Below, piece by piece: positions 17,046 through 25,286 of a stretch of 39,991 bases of DNA (position 1 is the stretch's first letter; every line of letters begins with the position of its first letter). Made by a program: the position numbers and the translations under genes. The notes beneath the pieces were generated by a model, which had not been told where the DNA came from, ran no database searches, and worked only from the letters and a program-made list of their open reading frames with translations. Location: contig CAIPGC010000032.1 in the NCBI GenBank assembly GCA_903864505.1, positions 1 to 39,991 on the forward strand, written 5' to 3'. This stretch comes from an uncultured beta proteobacterium. GTDB taxonomy: Bacteria; Pseudomonadota; Gammaproteobacteria; Burkholderiales; Burkholderiaceae_C.

Positions 17046-18335
17046 ATGTTTCAGAGCAGCCCGAACCACATTGAAAGCTACTACGCCGCCAGCAGTCGAG
17101 CGTTGCAGTTGCAGCGCCCCGCGCTGCAACAAGATATGGAGGTCGATGTGGTCGTCATTGGCGCCGGCTACACAGGGCTGTACACCGCATTAAATCTGGC
17201 CGAAGGCGGTAGGTCCGTGGTGGTGCTCGAAGCCAGCCGGATCGGGTGGGGTGCATCCGGGCGCAATGGCGGGCAGGTGATTGTGGGGTTTTCCTGCGAT
17301 ATGCCACCCTTCGAGCTCGCCTTGGGAAAGTCAGGCTCCAGGGAGGTCTGGCGCCTGACTCAGGACGCAGCGCAGGAGATTCGGCGCCGCATTGCGGATC
17401 ACTCCATTGAGTGTGACTTTTCTGAAGGTCATCTGTGGACATCGGTACTCGAGAGACGGGTTCAGCTCTTGTTGAACTGGCAGGACGAAGCATCCCGAAA
17501 GTGGGGCTATGACCGCCTGCGTTTCATTCCCAAGGCGGAGTTGCATCGGTACGTTGGGTCCAATCGATACCAGGCTGGTTTGATCGATGCCGGCGGAGGG
17601 CACCTGCATCCCCTGAAGTACGCCCTGGGTCTGGCAGAAGCGGCAGAAAAGGCGGGCGTGCGCATTTTTGAAACCACCCGGGCTGCGCGCTATGTAGAAC
17701 GGACCGACGCAGTGGAGGTACATGCCGACCGGGGCAAAATTCGAGCCAATCAAATTGTTCTTGCTTGCGGAGCGTTCGTTGATCAGTTGGACCGTCGCCT
17801 GCAAAGCCGCATCCTGCCGGTGGGGACGTACATGATTGCCACAGAACCCTTGGGCGAGCAGCGTGCGCGCTCCCTGCTGCCGACCGGCTGTGCGGTGTCC
17901 GACAACCAGTTTGTGCTGGACTATTTTCGGTTGTCAGCTGACCACAGTCTGCTGTTTGGTGGCAAATGCACCTATACGGGGCGCACACCGGGGCGTCTGA
18001 CCGAAGGCATGCGCAACGACATGCTGCAGGTATTCCCGCAGTTGGCAGACGTGAAAATCGCATACACCTGGGGCGGACACATCGACATCACCATGGGCCG
18101 CACCCCCGATTTTGGACAGCTTCGCAACGTGTTCTGGGCGCAGGGATTCTCGGGCCACGGCGTCGTGCCGACCTGCGTGGCAGGTCGAGTGCTGGCCGAG
18201 GCGATTCTGGGCGACGACACGCATCTCAGACTTTTTTCAGGCTTGAAGAACCGCCCGTTCCCCGGAACTGAGACGCTGGCAGGCCTGTTCCAGGTGCTGG
18301 GCATGTCCTACTATCGGCTGCGTGACTATGTCTAG
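17046..18335 (+). CDS. FAD-dependent amine oxidoreductase, PuuB-like (gamma-glutamylputrescine oxidase type)
   Basis: A 429-aa protein of the D-amino-acid oxidase superfamily. The FAD-binding motif VVVIGAGYTGLYTALNLAEG lies near residues 35-54, followed by EASRIGWGASGRNGGQV, where the second segment is characteristic of PuuB/OrdL proteins. Near the end are WGGHIDITMGRTPDFG and GFSGHGVVPTCVAGRVLAEA, again of the PuuB type. In E. coli PuuB oxidises gamma-glutamylputrescine to the aldehyde with release of ammonia and peroxide. No gamma-glutamylputrescine synthetase (PuuA) or hydrolase (PuuD) is visible, so the substrate is uncertain. The aminotransferase, semialdehyde dehydrogenase and polyamine importer at 23.5-31 kb support an amine role. 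Its TAG overlaps the TAG of the LuxR-type gene in CTAG. Confidence 0.88.
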   Translation: MFQSSPNHIESYYAASSRALQLQRPALQQDMEVDVVVIGAGYTGLYTALNLAEGGRSVVVLEASRIGWGASGRNGGQVIVGFSCDMPPFELALGKSGSREVWRLTQDAAQEIRRRIADHSIECDFSEGHLWTSVLERRVQLLLNWQDEASRKWGYDRLRFIPKAELHRYVGSNRYQAGLIDAGGGHLHPLKYALGLAEAAEKAGVRIFETTRAARYVERTDAVEVHADRGKIRANQIVLACGAFVDQLDRRLQSRILPVGTYMIATEPLGEQRARSLLPTGCAVSDNQFVLDYFRLSADHSLLFGGKCTYTGRTPGRLTEGMRNDMLQVFPQLADVKIAYTWGGHIDITMGRTPDFGQLRNVFWAQGFSGHGVVPTCVAGRVLAEAILGDDTHLRLFSGLKNRPFPGTETLAGLFQVLGMSYYRLRDYV

Positions 18336-18889
18336 CTACCCGCCATCAGCTTGTGCACCAGATCACCTGCGGTGGAGGCACGGTATTTGCGCATCAGGCG
18401 GGCGCGGTAAATCTCCACGGTGCGGTGGCTGATCTGGAGCGTCTTTCCAATCTGTTTGGAGGTCAACCCCTGCATCAGGTTTGCCGCCACCTCGCGTTCT
18501 CGCGCTGTCAGTTCCGCTTTGACCGGGCGATTGGCACTGAGGTCTTCGAAGCACCAGATTCCGGCCTCGTGCGGGGCCTGTTGGTTGAGTGCGCGCCCGG
18601 TTACGTGGCACCAGAAGGCTTCGCCCTTGAGGCGACCATCGACACGCTTCATGATACGGTTGTCGGCGTAGGTGCCATGGCGGTTGAGGATAGGAGCTAT
18701 GCGTGCACCCGTGCGCTCGTACTCGTCGGCGCTGGGGTACAGAATCTGGAACGATTGTCCCAGCAAGTGTTCGCGCAAGGCACCAAACATATCGCATAGG
18801 TGCTGGTTGCAATCCATGATAGTGCGGTTGCTGGAGAGCACCAGCCCCACGGGGGCCATCTCAAAGGCGAGTCGGTAATCAGTTTCCAT
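18332..18889 (-). CDS. PAS domain LuxR-type transcriptional regulator
   Basis: A 185-aa regulator. Residues about 5-115 form a PAS fold (YRLAFEMAPVGLVLSSNRTI, MDCNQHLCDMFGA, LLGQSFQILYPSADEYERTG), without the heme or flavin ligands I would recognise. Residues about 126-182 form a LuxR/NarL HTH (LTAREREVAANLMQGLTSKQ, IGKTLQISHRTVEIYRARLM). It is divergent from scoAB with a 79-base gap that holds GTAGT half-sites and a palindrome, so scoAB is a likely target, perhaps activated in response to a metabolite sensed by the PAS domain. No phosphoreceiver domain is present. It is convergent with the PuuB-like gene, overlapping it by 4 bases. Confidence 0.92.
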   Translation of the reverse strand: METDYRLAFEMAPVGLVLSSNRTIMDCNQHLCDMFGALREHLLGQSFQILYPSADEYERTGARIAPILNRHGTYADNRIMKRVDGRLKGEAFWCHVTGRALNQQAPHEAGIWCFEDLSANRPVKAELTAREREVAANLMQGLTSKQIGKTLQISHRTVEIYRARLMRKYRASTAGDLVHKLMAGS

Positions 18890-18908
18890 AGGGTTGGGCT
18901 TTACGAAA

Positions 18909-18933
18909 AACTACGTAGTTGCATAAGTAGTAT
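18909..18933. promoter_or_regulatory. Candidate operator between the PAS-LuxR regulator and scoA
   Basis: A perfect 12-bp palindrome AACTACGTAGTT (18909-18920) is followed by a further GTAGT (18927-18931), 12 bases after the GTAGT inside the palindrome. A -10-like TAGTAT (18928-18933) for scoA has no matching -35, which fits activator dependence. The TACGTA core resembles sites of other LuxR-type regulators. Confidence 0.5.
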
Positions 18934-18968
18934 CGTATGCCATTGCTCAATCACAGGAGAACAGCGAA

Positions 18969-19676
18969 ATGGACAAAATTTTTCCGAGCGCCGCGCAGGC
19001 GCTGGCAGGTATTGTGAAGGACGGTCAGTTGCTGGCAGTCGGCGGATTTGGTTTGTGTGGCATCCCTGAGGCATTGATTGACGCGCTCAAGGATTCAGGC
19101 GTGAAGGACCTGACGGTCATTTCCAACAATGCCGGGGTTGACGGCTTTGGCTTGGGCAAGTTGCTGGAGACCCGGCAAATCAAAAAAATGATTTCCAGCT
19201 ATGTGGGAGAAAACAAGGAGTTTGAACGTCAATACATTGCCGGCGAGCTGCAACTCGAGTTCACGCCCCAAGGTACGCTGGCTGAGCGCCTGCGCGCTGG
19301 TGGAGCTGGCATCCCTGCCTTTTTTACCAAGACCGGTGTGGGAACCCTGGTTGCCGAGGGCAAGGAAGTGCGAGAGTTTGATGGGGAGAATTATGTGATG
19401 GAGCGTGCCCTGTTGCCCGAAGTGTCGCTGGTCAAAGCACACCGCGCCGACAAGTCTGGCAACCTTCAGTTCCGCTTTACGGCGCGCAATTTCAACCCGG
19501 CGGTTGCCATGGCCGGCAAGATCACGGTGGTGGAAGTGGAGGAGATTGTAGAAACCGGAGACATACCTCCTGACCAGGTCCATTTGCCCGGCATTTATGT
19601 GCATCGCCTGGTGCTCAATGCCCACCCCGAGAAGCGCATTGAAAAGCGCACTCTGACCGAAAAGTCTGCCGTCTGA
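18969..19676 (+). CDS. scoA: Succinyl-CoA:3-ketoacid CoA transferase subunit A
   Basis: A 235-aa alpha subunit of a 3-oxoacid CoA transferase, which moves CoA from succinyl-CoA to acetoacetate and so opens acetoacetate and hydroxybutyrate use. Family segments are [80 protein letters not shown] text here as [20 protein letters not shown], and [18 protein letters not shown] lies 9 bases before the ATG. It is followed by scoB after 25 bases and is divergent from a PAS-LuxR regulator. A related activity on 3-oxoadipate is possible but the SCOT-type motifs favour acetoacetate. Confidence 0.95.
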   Translation: MDKIFPSAAQALAGIVKDGQLLAVGGFGLCGIPEALIDALKDSGVKDLTVISNNAGVDGFGLGKLLETRQIKKMISSYVGENKEFERQYIAGELQLEFTPQGTLAERLRAGGAGIPAFFTKTGVGTLVAEGKEVREFDGENYVMERALLPEVSLVKAHRADKSGNLQFRFTARNFNPAVAMAGKITVVEVEEIVETGDIPPDQVHLPGIYVHRLVLNAHPEKRIEKRTLTEKSAV

Positions 19677-19701
19677 AACCGCAACCATCCAAGGAGCATT
19701 T

Positions 19702-20340
19702 ATGAGCTGGAGTCAAGACCAAATGGCCGCACGTGCGGCGCAAGAATTGCAAGACGGTTTCTATGTGAATCTGGGTATCGGTATCCCCACGCTGGTGGCC
19801 AACTTTGTCCCGTCCGACAAGGAAGTGTGGCTGCAAAGCGAAAACGGCATGTTGGGCATTGGTCCTTTTCCTACAGAAGACGAGGTTGATGCCGACTTAA
19901 TCAACGCAGGCAAACAGACGGTCACCACCATCAAGGGATCCAGCATTTTCGGCAGCCACGAAAGTTTCGCCATGATTCGTGGCGGCAAGATCAACCTCAG
20001 CATTCTGGGTGCGATGCAGGTGAGCGCACAAGGCGACCTGGCCAATTGGATGATTCCCGGCAAGATGGTCAAGGGCATGGGGGGCGCCATGGATCTGGTG
20101 GCGGGTGTGAAGCGGGTCATCATCCTTATGGAGCACGTTGCCAAGAAGAAGGACGGCTCCATCGATCTCAAAATATTGCCAAGCTGCACCCTTCCTCTGA
20201 CCGGAGTGGGAGTGGTTGATCGCATCATTACCGATCTGGCCGTGATGGATGTGACGCCCCAGGGCCTGAAACTGGTTGAGTTGGCTCCTGAGGTAACGCG
20301 CGAGTTGGTTCAGTCAAGAACCGGTGTGCCGCTAATTTGA
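19702..20340 (+). CDS. scoB: Succinyl-CoA:3-ketoacid CoA transferase subunit B
   Basis: A 212-aa beta subunit that pairs with ScoA. The catalytic Glu is E47 in [14 protein letters not shown], which forms the glutamyl-CoA thioester. Other family segments are [57 protein letters not shown] and [22 protein letters not shown] lies 6-7 bases before the ATG. The C-terminus ([20 protein letters not shown]) is normal and the gene is complete. It forms a two-gene operon with scoA; a short intergenic region without a clear terminator leads to the next gene. Confidence 0.96.
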   Translation: MSWSQDQMAARAAQELQDGFYVNLGIGIPTLVANFVPSDKEVWLQSENGMLGIGPFPTEDEVDADLINAGKQTVTTIKGSSIFGSHESFAMIRGGKINLSILGAMQVSAQGDLANWMIPGKMVKGMGGAMDLVAGVKRVIILMEHVAKKKDGSIDLKILPSCTLPLTGVGVVDRIITDLAVMDVTPQGLKLVELAPEVTRELVQSRTGVPLI

Positions 20341-20389
20341 ATTCCGGCGCGCACCGGGTAAGATAGCGCGCAACCAACCCGGGGGAGAC

Positions 20390-20866
20390 ATGTCCAGAGC
20401 GCTCAAATTCTTGCTGTTCATTTACTGCGCCATGTTCTTGCTGACAGGTGCAGGCATGGTCGTGATCGTGAACGTCGATGAGAGTTCGGCGCCGTGGATC
20501 ACTGCGTTGGTGCGAAACCACGGCATCGTTTTCGCGTGGCATCTGGTGTGCTGGATGCTGCTGGGCATGTTTACCAGCTACTACTGGGACCTGTTCAACC
20601 TCGGCAAGGGCCTTGATGCCATGCAGGTGCCGCGCATTCTCCTGCCGCTTATGGTGTCACCTTTTGTTTTTTTGCCCACATATAACCTGTGGCTGTCTTC
20701 CAGTTCGCAGAGTTACCTTTTGTTTGAGGTGATTGCCATACAGAGCGGGTTTTTCTGGCAGGCGTTGTTTACCAAGCTCGCGCCGCTGGATCGGGGCACC
20801 AGCATTCCCTGGTCGGTGAACAATGGCAGCAGCCGCGCCGGCAAGAACGCCGAGGGTAGTGCCTGA
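20390..20866 (+). CDS. Hypothetical membrane protein with four predicted helices
   Basis: A 158-aa protein of unknown function. Hydrophobic segments lie near residues 7-28, 44-64, 80-100 and 105-128, so it is probably an inner-membrane protein with both ends on the same side. A polar tail (SVNNGSSRAGKNAEGSA) closes it. An aromatic-rich motif between helices two and three (SYYWDLFNLGKGLDAMQ) stands out but matches no family I know. The start at 20390 follows GGGGGAG. A weak promoter (TTGAAT, 16 bases, TAAGAT at 20359-20364) may serve it. It lies between scoB and the oppositely oriented fused CoA transferase, with only 23 bases to the latter. Confidence 0.75.
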   Translation: MSRALKFLLFIYCAMFLLTGAGMVVIVNVDESSAPWITALVRNHGIVFAWHLVCWMLLGMFTSYYWDLFNLGKGLDAMQVPRILLPLMVSPFVFLPTYNLWLSSSSQSYLLFEVIAIQSGFFWQALFTKLAPLDRGTSIPWSVNNGSSRAGKNAEGSA

Positions 20867-20889
20867 TACGCGTGCATTGAGCGCAGTTT

Positions 20890-22836
20890 TCAGACTGTCG
20901 GAGTTCTGAGCGACTCCAGGCGTGCTTTCAGGAATCCACCGGTGCCATAGCGCGTGACGCGGCTGTAATAGCGTTCTGACAGTCGGCGCACCATGCTTGA
21001 GTACCCGTCGAAAAGACGTGGCGAAATACTGAAGTTGTCGTAATTCACCACCACCATCACCTTTACGCCAAGTGGTTCCAGCAATCCAAGCAACGCCTGT
21101 TCAATCGCGTCAATGTCAGCTGGGCGATCTACCACCAGCCCTTCGAAATTGATAAACAGCAAGCGGTGGACTGCGTCGAGCTCAAAACGACTGGACAAGG
21201 GCGTCTCCAGCAGGCGTTCGCGCAAGCCTAGCGGCTTGTCAAGAAACAGGGCGGCGTCCATTAATTTCAGGTCGCTGCTAATGCCGGGCATAAAGTCCAT
21301 GTTGGACAGGACATCGCGCTCCAGATCGATCCCGGGCGCAATTTCGATCAGTTCCAGACTACCCTGATCACCCAAGGGCTTAAGCTGGAATACGCAGCGT
21401 TCGGTGATGTAAAGCACATGCTGCCCGCGTTTGCAGGCCTCGCGCCCGCTGAAGGTGCGGTGCTCTACCGATCTTACAAACTTACGCGATATTCCCTCGG
21501 TGTGGATCTGTACGTGGCCGTCGTGCAGCCGCACATCCAGTCCCCCGGCTGTAAAGGTGCCCACAAAGGCCACGGCTTTGGCGTTCTGGCTAATATTGAT
21601 GAACCCACCCGCACCGGCCAAGCGTGGACCAAAGCGACTGACATTCAAGTTGCCTTGCGCATCGGCTTGCGCAAGACCCAGAACCGCCAGGTCCAGTCCG
21701 CCCCCATCGTAAAAGTCAAACTGACTGGGCTGGTCGATCACCGCCTGTGCGTTGATTGCCGCTCCAAAGCTCATGCCACTGGCTGGAATGCCACCGATTA
21801 CGCCCGGCTCGGCGGTAAGGGTCAGCAGATCGATGATGCGCTCCTCGTTGGCCACGCCTGCCACTGCTTCTGGCATGCCAATGCCGAGGTTGATCACACT
21901 GTTGGTGCGCAGTTCCAGCGCAGCACGGCGCCCAATCACCTTTCTCTCGTTAAGGGGTAGGGTGGGTAGCGTGTCCAGCGGTATCCGAATCTCGCCCGAG
22001 TAGGCCGGGTTGTAGGCTTCCGAGAACGTCTGCATGTGGTGGGCCGGCTCCGTGGCCAGCACGACCGCATCCACCAGCACTCCGGGCACCTTAACTTGGC
22101 GCGGGTGCAACGAGCCTCGGTCGGCAATGCGCTCTACCTGCGCAATGACGATGCCGCCTGAATTGCGCGCTGCCATTGCAATGGCAAGTGCTTCCAGCGT
22201 CAGCGCCTCGCGTTCCATGGTCAGGTTGCCATCGGCATCAGCGGTGGTCGCGCGGATGATTCCCACCGAAATCGGAAATGCCTTGTAGAACAGATACTCG
22301 TTGCCGTCCACTTCCATCAATCGCACCAGTTCTTCCGTGGTTCGTGCGTTGATCTTGCCGCCGCCCCAGCGCGGGTCGACAAAGGTGTCGATGCCGACGC
22401 TTGTGAGCGTACCCGGCTTGCCTGCGGCAATGTCGCGAAACAAATGAGAGATCACGCCCTGGGGTAGGTTGTAGGCCTCAATCAAATCCTCCACTGCCAG
22501 TTTTTGCAACGCTGGAACCAGCCCCCAGTGCCCGCCGACCACACGCTTGAGCATGCCAGCATGACCCAGATGATTGAGTCCGCGGAAGTCCCCATCGCCC
22601 TGACCAGCGGCATAGACCAGGGTCAGATCGCGCGGCGCGCCGATGCCGTTCTGCGCCAGCGTTTCCATAAACTGCTGCTCCAACGCGACAGCAATGGACT
22701 CGGCAAAACCTATCCCCACAAACCCGCCTGTGGCAACCGTATCCCCATCGTGAATCAGGCGCACCGCTTCGGCCGCACTCACCACCTTGTTGCGTCGGGA
22801 GCTGTGCTGGGCGGAGTCACTGAAATGGGTGTGCAT
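20890..22836 (-). CDS. Fused alpha-beta acyl-CoA:acetate/3-ketoacid CoA transferase with C-terminal extension
   Basis: About 648 aa. The first 535 residues match the fused CoA transferase class I family (YdiF, propionate CoA-transferase): an alpha part with [49 protein letters not shown], and a beta part with [18 protein letters not shown] and [19 protein letters not shown], where E343 should be the catalytic Glu. YdiF-type enzymes are about 530 aa, so the last roughly 110 residues ([20 protein letters not shown] to [20 protein letters not shown]) are an additional domain, possibly STAS-like in layout. The ATG at 22836 is chosen; a GTG at 22905 would add a non-homologous segment. Substrates are unknown; it is close to scoAB but oppositely oriented. 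Confidence 0.9.
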   Translation of the reverse strand: MHTHFSDSAQHSSRRNKVVSAAEAVRLIHDGDTVATGGFVGIGFAESIAVALEQQFMETLAQNGIGAPRDLTLVYAAGQGDGDFRGLNHLGHAGMLKRVVGGHWGLVPALQKLAVEDLIEAYNLPQGVISHLFRDIAAGKPGTLTSVGIDTFVDPRWGGGKINARTTEELVRLMEVDGNEYLFYKAFPISVGIIRATTADADGNLTMEREALTLEALAIAMAARNSGGIVIAQVERIADRGSLHPRQVKVPGVLVDAVVLATEPAHHMQTFSEAYNPAYSGEIRIPLDTLPTLPLNERKVIGRRAALELRTNSVINLGIGMPEAVAGVANEERIIDLLTLTAEPGVIGGIPASGMSFGAAINAQAVIDQPSQFDFYDGGGLDLAVLGLAQADAQGNLNVSRFGPRLAGAGGFINISQNAKAVAFVGTFTAGGLDVRLHDGHVQIHTEGISRKFVRSVEHRTFSGREACKRGQHVLYITERCVFQLKPLGDQGSLELIEIAPGIDLERDVLSNMDFMPGISSDLKLMDAALFLDKPLGLRERLLETPLSSRFELDAVHRLLFINFEGLVVDRPADIDAIEQALLGLLEPLGVKVMVVVNYDNFSISPRLFDGYSSMVRRLSERYYSRVTRYGTGGFLKARLESLRTPTV

Positions 22837-23081
22837 GGTGATGGCGCAGATGAAGAAGCCCCATCTTGCCCCTAAGCGGATGGTCTGCGCCACCGGGAAA
22901 ACCACGACATCTGCCTGGCAGGCCCGGGTGTTCAGCGGGGAGTAACAAACTGTAAGTTAATGCACTCTGGCCGTAAGCACTGACACAATCCATTGAAGTC
23001 TGGGGTCGAAATGACCGAAGATAGGGACAGGGATCAAAAAAATCGACCTCATGACGAGGTTATCCATGAAATCAGGCTGGA

Positions 23082-23402
23082 ATGCGTTTACGAAATAGTT
23101 TCTGGGCCATGCTGGGCCAACAGATTAGCGATGCCCCGGGGGTGGTGGTAGAGCGCGTGCGCCAGGCCATGCTGCTGGCCGTTGACGAACACTGTGGCGA
23201 GGGTTGGTCCGACATCGATGACCGTATAAGCTACGCCCAAGACATCACTGCACTATGGTATCTGCGCTCCGACTTGATGAATGCCGTTGCCGCGGTGCGT
23301 GGCGAAGCGGTTGCGCGTGATTGCATCAGCACGATCACCGTGCTCTTTCAGGGTCATCAGCCCGGTGGCAAATCATCGCGCTTTAGCAACTTGCAGGGTT
23401 GA
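23082..23402 (+). CDS. Hypothetical protein
   Basis: A 106-aa soluble protein I do not recognise. It looks mainly helical, with SDAPGVVVERVRQAMLLAVD, DDRISYAQDITALWYLRSDL and MNAVAAVRGEAVARDCISTI. Composition and codon use look coding and similar to neighbours. It is isolated: the fused CoA transferase is divergent from it across 245 bases and the tRNA-Gly gene is on the other strand downstream. The gap upstream holds a small inverted repeat ACCTC-ATGAC-GAGGT near 23047-23061 but no strong promoter. Confidence 0.65.
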   Translation: MRLRNSFWAMLGQQISDAPGVVVERVRQAMLLAVDEHCGEGWSDIDDRISYAQDITALWYLRSDLMNAVAAVRGEAVARDCISTITVLFQGHQPGGKSSRFSNLQG

Positions 23403-23468
23403 CTCCACAGCATATTCCCGGCACGGTGAAGGCGCGGCGGTCTGAGGTTGGGAACCAGAACTTCCAAG

Positions 23469-23542
23469 TGGAGCGGGTGAAGGGAATCGAACCCTCGTAT
23501 GAAGCTTGGGAAGCTGCCGTTCTACCATTGAACTACACCCGC
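23469..23542 (-). tRNA. tRNA-Gly (anticodon CCC)
   Basis: A complete 74-nt cloverleaf on the minus strand with encoded CCA. The acceptor stem is GCGGGTG/CACCCGC followed by T and CCA, the D arm is GTTC-loop-GAAC, the anticodon loop is TTCCCAA, and the T arm is GAGGG-TTCGATT-CCCTT. The anticodon stem GCAGC/GCTTC has one mismatch (C28 against U42). It reads GGG codons. It lies 13 bases downstream of the gabD stop on the same strand and may be cotranscribed. Confidence 0.96.
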
Positions 23543-23555
23543 GTGGAGGAGGAGT

Positions 23556-25034
23556 TTACTTCAGGATATCGCCAATGCAGAGGTATTTCACTTCAACGTA
23601 GTCGTCCATGCCGAAGTGCGAACCTTCCCGGCCCAGACCGGATTGCTTGACACCACCAAAGGGCACGTGCTCGGTGGCAAGGATGCCGACGTTGATGCCG
23701 ACCATGCCGTACTCCAGAGCTTCGCCGACGCGGTAGATGCGGCCAATGTCGCGACTGTAGAAGTAGCTTGCAAGTCCAAACTCGGTATTGTTGGCCGCGT
23801 CTATAGCTTCCTGCTCGGTCTTGAACTTGAAGACGGGGGCGAAAGGGCCAAAGGTTTCTTCCTTGGCGCAAAGCATGTCGGCGGTTGCATCGGCGACGAC
23901 GGTGGGTTCAAAAAACTGACCTGACAGACGCTTTCCGCCCACCAATACGCGGCCGCCCCTTGCCACTGCATCCTGCACATGGCGCTCAACCTTGACCAGC
24001 GCTGCTTCTTCAATCAGCGGACCTTGGTTGACACCCTCTTCAAAGCCGTTTCCGACCTTTGCGGTGCGCACTTTTGCAGCAAATTTTTCGACGAACTGGT
24101 CGTACACACCTTCTTGCACATACAGTCGGTTCGAGCAAACGCAGGTCTGGCCGGCGTTGCGGTATTTGCTCGCAAACGCGCCTTCCACCGCGCTGTCGAT
24201 GTCCGCATCGTCAAACACGATGAAGGGTGCATTGCCACCGAGCTCGAGTGCCATCTTCTTTATGGTGGGGGCGCTCTGGGCCATCAGGATGCGACCCACT
24301 TCGGTGCTTCCGGTGAAACTAATATGGCGCACGGTATCGCTGGCGCAGATGACCTTGCCGATGGCAATGGAATTGTCTGCATCGGCGCTCAGGATGTTGA
24401 GCACACCCGCCGGGATGCCGGCACGCATGGCCAGTTCCGCCGCAGCCAATGCTGTCAATGGTGTGAGTTCGGCGGGTTTGATTACTACCGGGCATCCCGC
24501 AGCAAGGGCAGGCGCCACCTTTCGGGTAATCATGGCAAGCGGAAAGTTCCACGGAGTGATGGCCGCGCATACACCGATGGGTTGTTTGAGGACCATCAGG
24601 CGGCGGTTGTTGTCAAACTGGGGCAGGGTTTCACCATTGATACGCTTGGCTTCTTCGGCAAACCACTCTACGAAGCTGGCACCGTAGGCCACTTCGCCCT
24701 TGGCTTCGGCCAGAGGTTTACCCTGTTCGGCGGTCATCATGCGGCCCAGATCGTCCTGGTTGACCATCAACAGGTCAAACCACTTGCGCAGGATGATGCT
24801 GCGCTCCTTGCCGGTCTTGGCTTTCCAGGCGGGCCACGCGGCATTGGCTGCCGCGATGGCCGCCTCCGCATCCTTGGGACCCATGTTGGCCACGTCGGCG
24901 AGCTTGTTGCCCGTGGCCGGGTCCAGTACATCAAAGCGACTGTTCCCTGCGACCCACTGGCCGTTGATCAGCGCGTCGGTCTTAAGTAGGCTGGGGTCAT
25001 TAAGCAGGGCGAGGGGTGAGGTTTTCATGTCCAT
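23556..25034 (-). CDS. gabD: Succinate-semialdehyde dehydrogenase (NAD(P)+)
   Basis: A 492-aa aldehyde dehydrogenase closely following the GabD pattern. Visible are AAITPWNFPLAMITRKVAPA and PVVIKPAELTPLTALAAAEL (cofactor binding), FTGSTEVGRILM, the catalytic Glu E264 in MALELGGNAPFIV, and the catalytic Cys C298 in RNAGQTCVCSNR, with a second Cys at 300. The end KQSGLGREGSHFGMDDYVEV and KYLCIGDI is typical of GabD. It oxidises succinate semialdehyde to succinate, the last step of GABA and putrescine breakdown; glutarate semialdehyde is another possible substrate. It is divergent from a class III aminotransferase and polyamine importer, with tRNA-Gly directly downstream. Confidence 0.95.
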   Translation of the reverse strand: MDMKTSPLALLNDPSLLKTDALINGQWVAGNSRFDVLDPATGNKLADVANMGPKDAEAAIAAANAAWPAWKAKTGKERSIILRKWFDLLMVNQDDLGRMMTAEQGKPLAEAKGEVAYGASFVEWFAEEAKRINGETLPQFDNNRRLMVLKQPIGVCAAITPWNFPLAMITRKVAPALAAGCPVVIKPAELTPLTALAAAELAMRAGIPAGVLNILSADADNSIAIGKVICASDTVRHISFTGSTEVGRILMAQSAPTIKKMALELGGNAPFIVFDDADIDSAVEGAFASKYRNAGQTCVCSNRLYVQEGVYDQFVEKFAAKVRTAKVGNGFEEGVNQGPLIEEAALVKVERHVQDAVARGGRVLVGGKRLSGQFFEPTVVADATADMLCAKEETFGPFAPVFKFKTEQEAIDAANNTEFGLASYFYSRDIGRIYRVGEALEYGMVGINVGILATEHVPFGGVKQSGLGREGSHFGMDDYVEVKYLCIGDILK

Positions 25035-25094
25035 GGCGTCGGTTCCAGAAAAAGTACTGCAATGTCAAAAGTTCAAAGTTTGATTGCGACAGCG

Positions 25095-25104
25095 AGGTTA
25101 ACCT
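25095..25104. promoter_or_regulatory. Palindrome between gabD and the aminotransferase gene
   Basis: AGGTTAACCT is a perfect 10-bp palindrome 60 bases before the gabD start in the 252-base divergent region. It is a plausible operator for coordinated control of gabD and the amine genes, but no regulator gene is adjacent. Confidence 0.35.
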
Positions 25105-25286
25105 GAAAAGCTGGCCGAGGACGCTCCGCATGAGACATTTGCGGTGGAGCCACTTGACGCTGCCGCTTGCGGGTGGTGGCGGGGACATGCATCGCCAGCA
25201 GCGCCCGCACTAAGGGTCAGTGCTAGGTGAGGACCGGAGAATTGACGTTACAGTGGCACGCATTGAGAACTGGATCAAGCCCACCC

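Noticed and set aside
25249..25265. Sigma-54-like TGGCACGCATTGAGA upstream of the aminotransferase
   Set aside because: TGGCAC fits a -24 element, but no GC falls at the required distance for the -12, so it does not meet the consensus.
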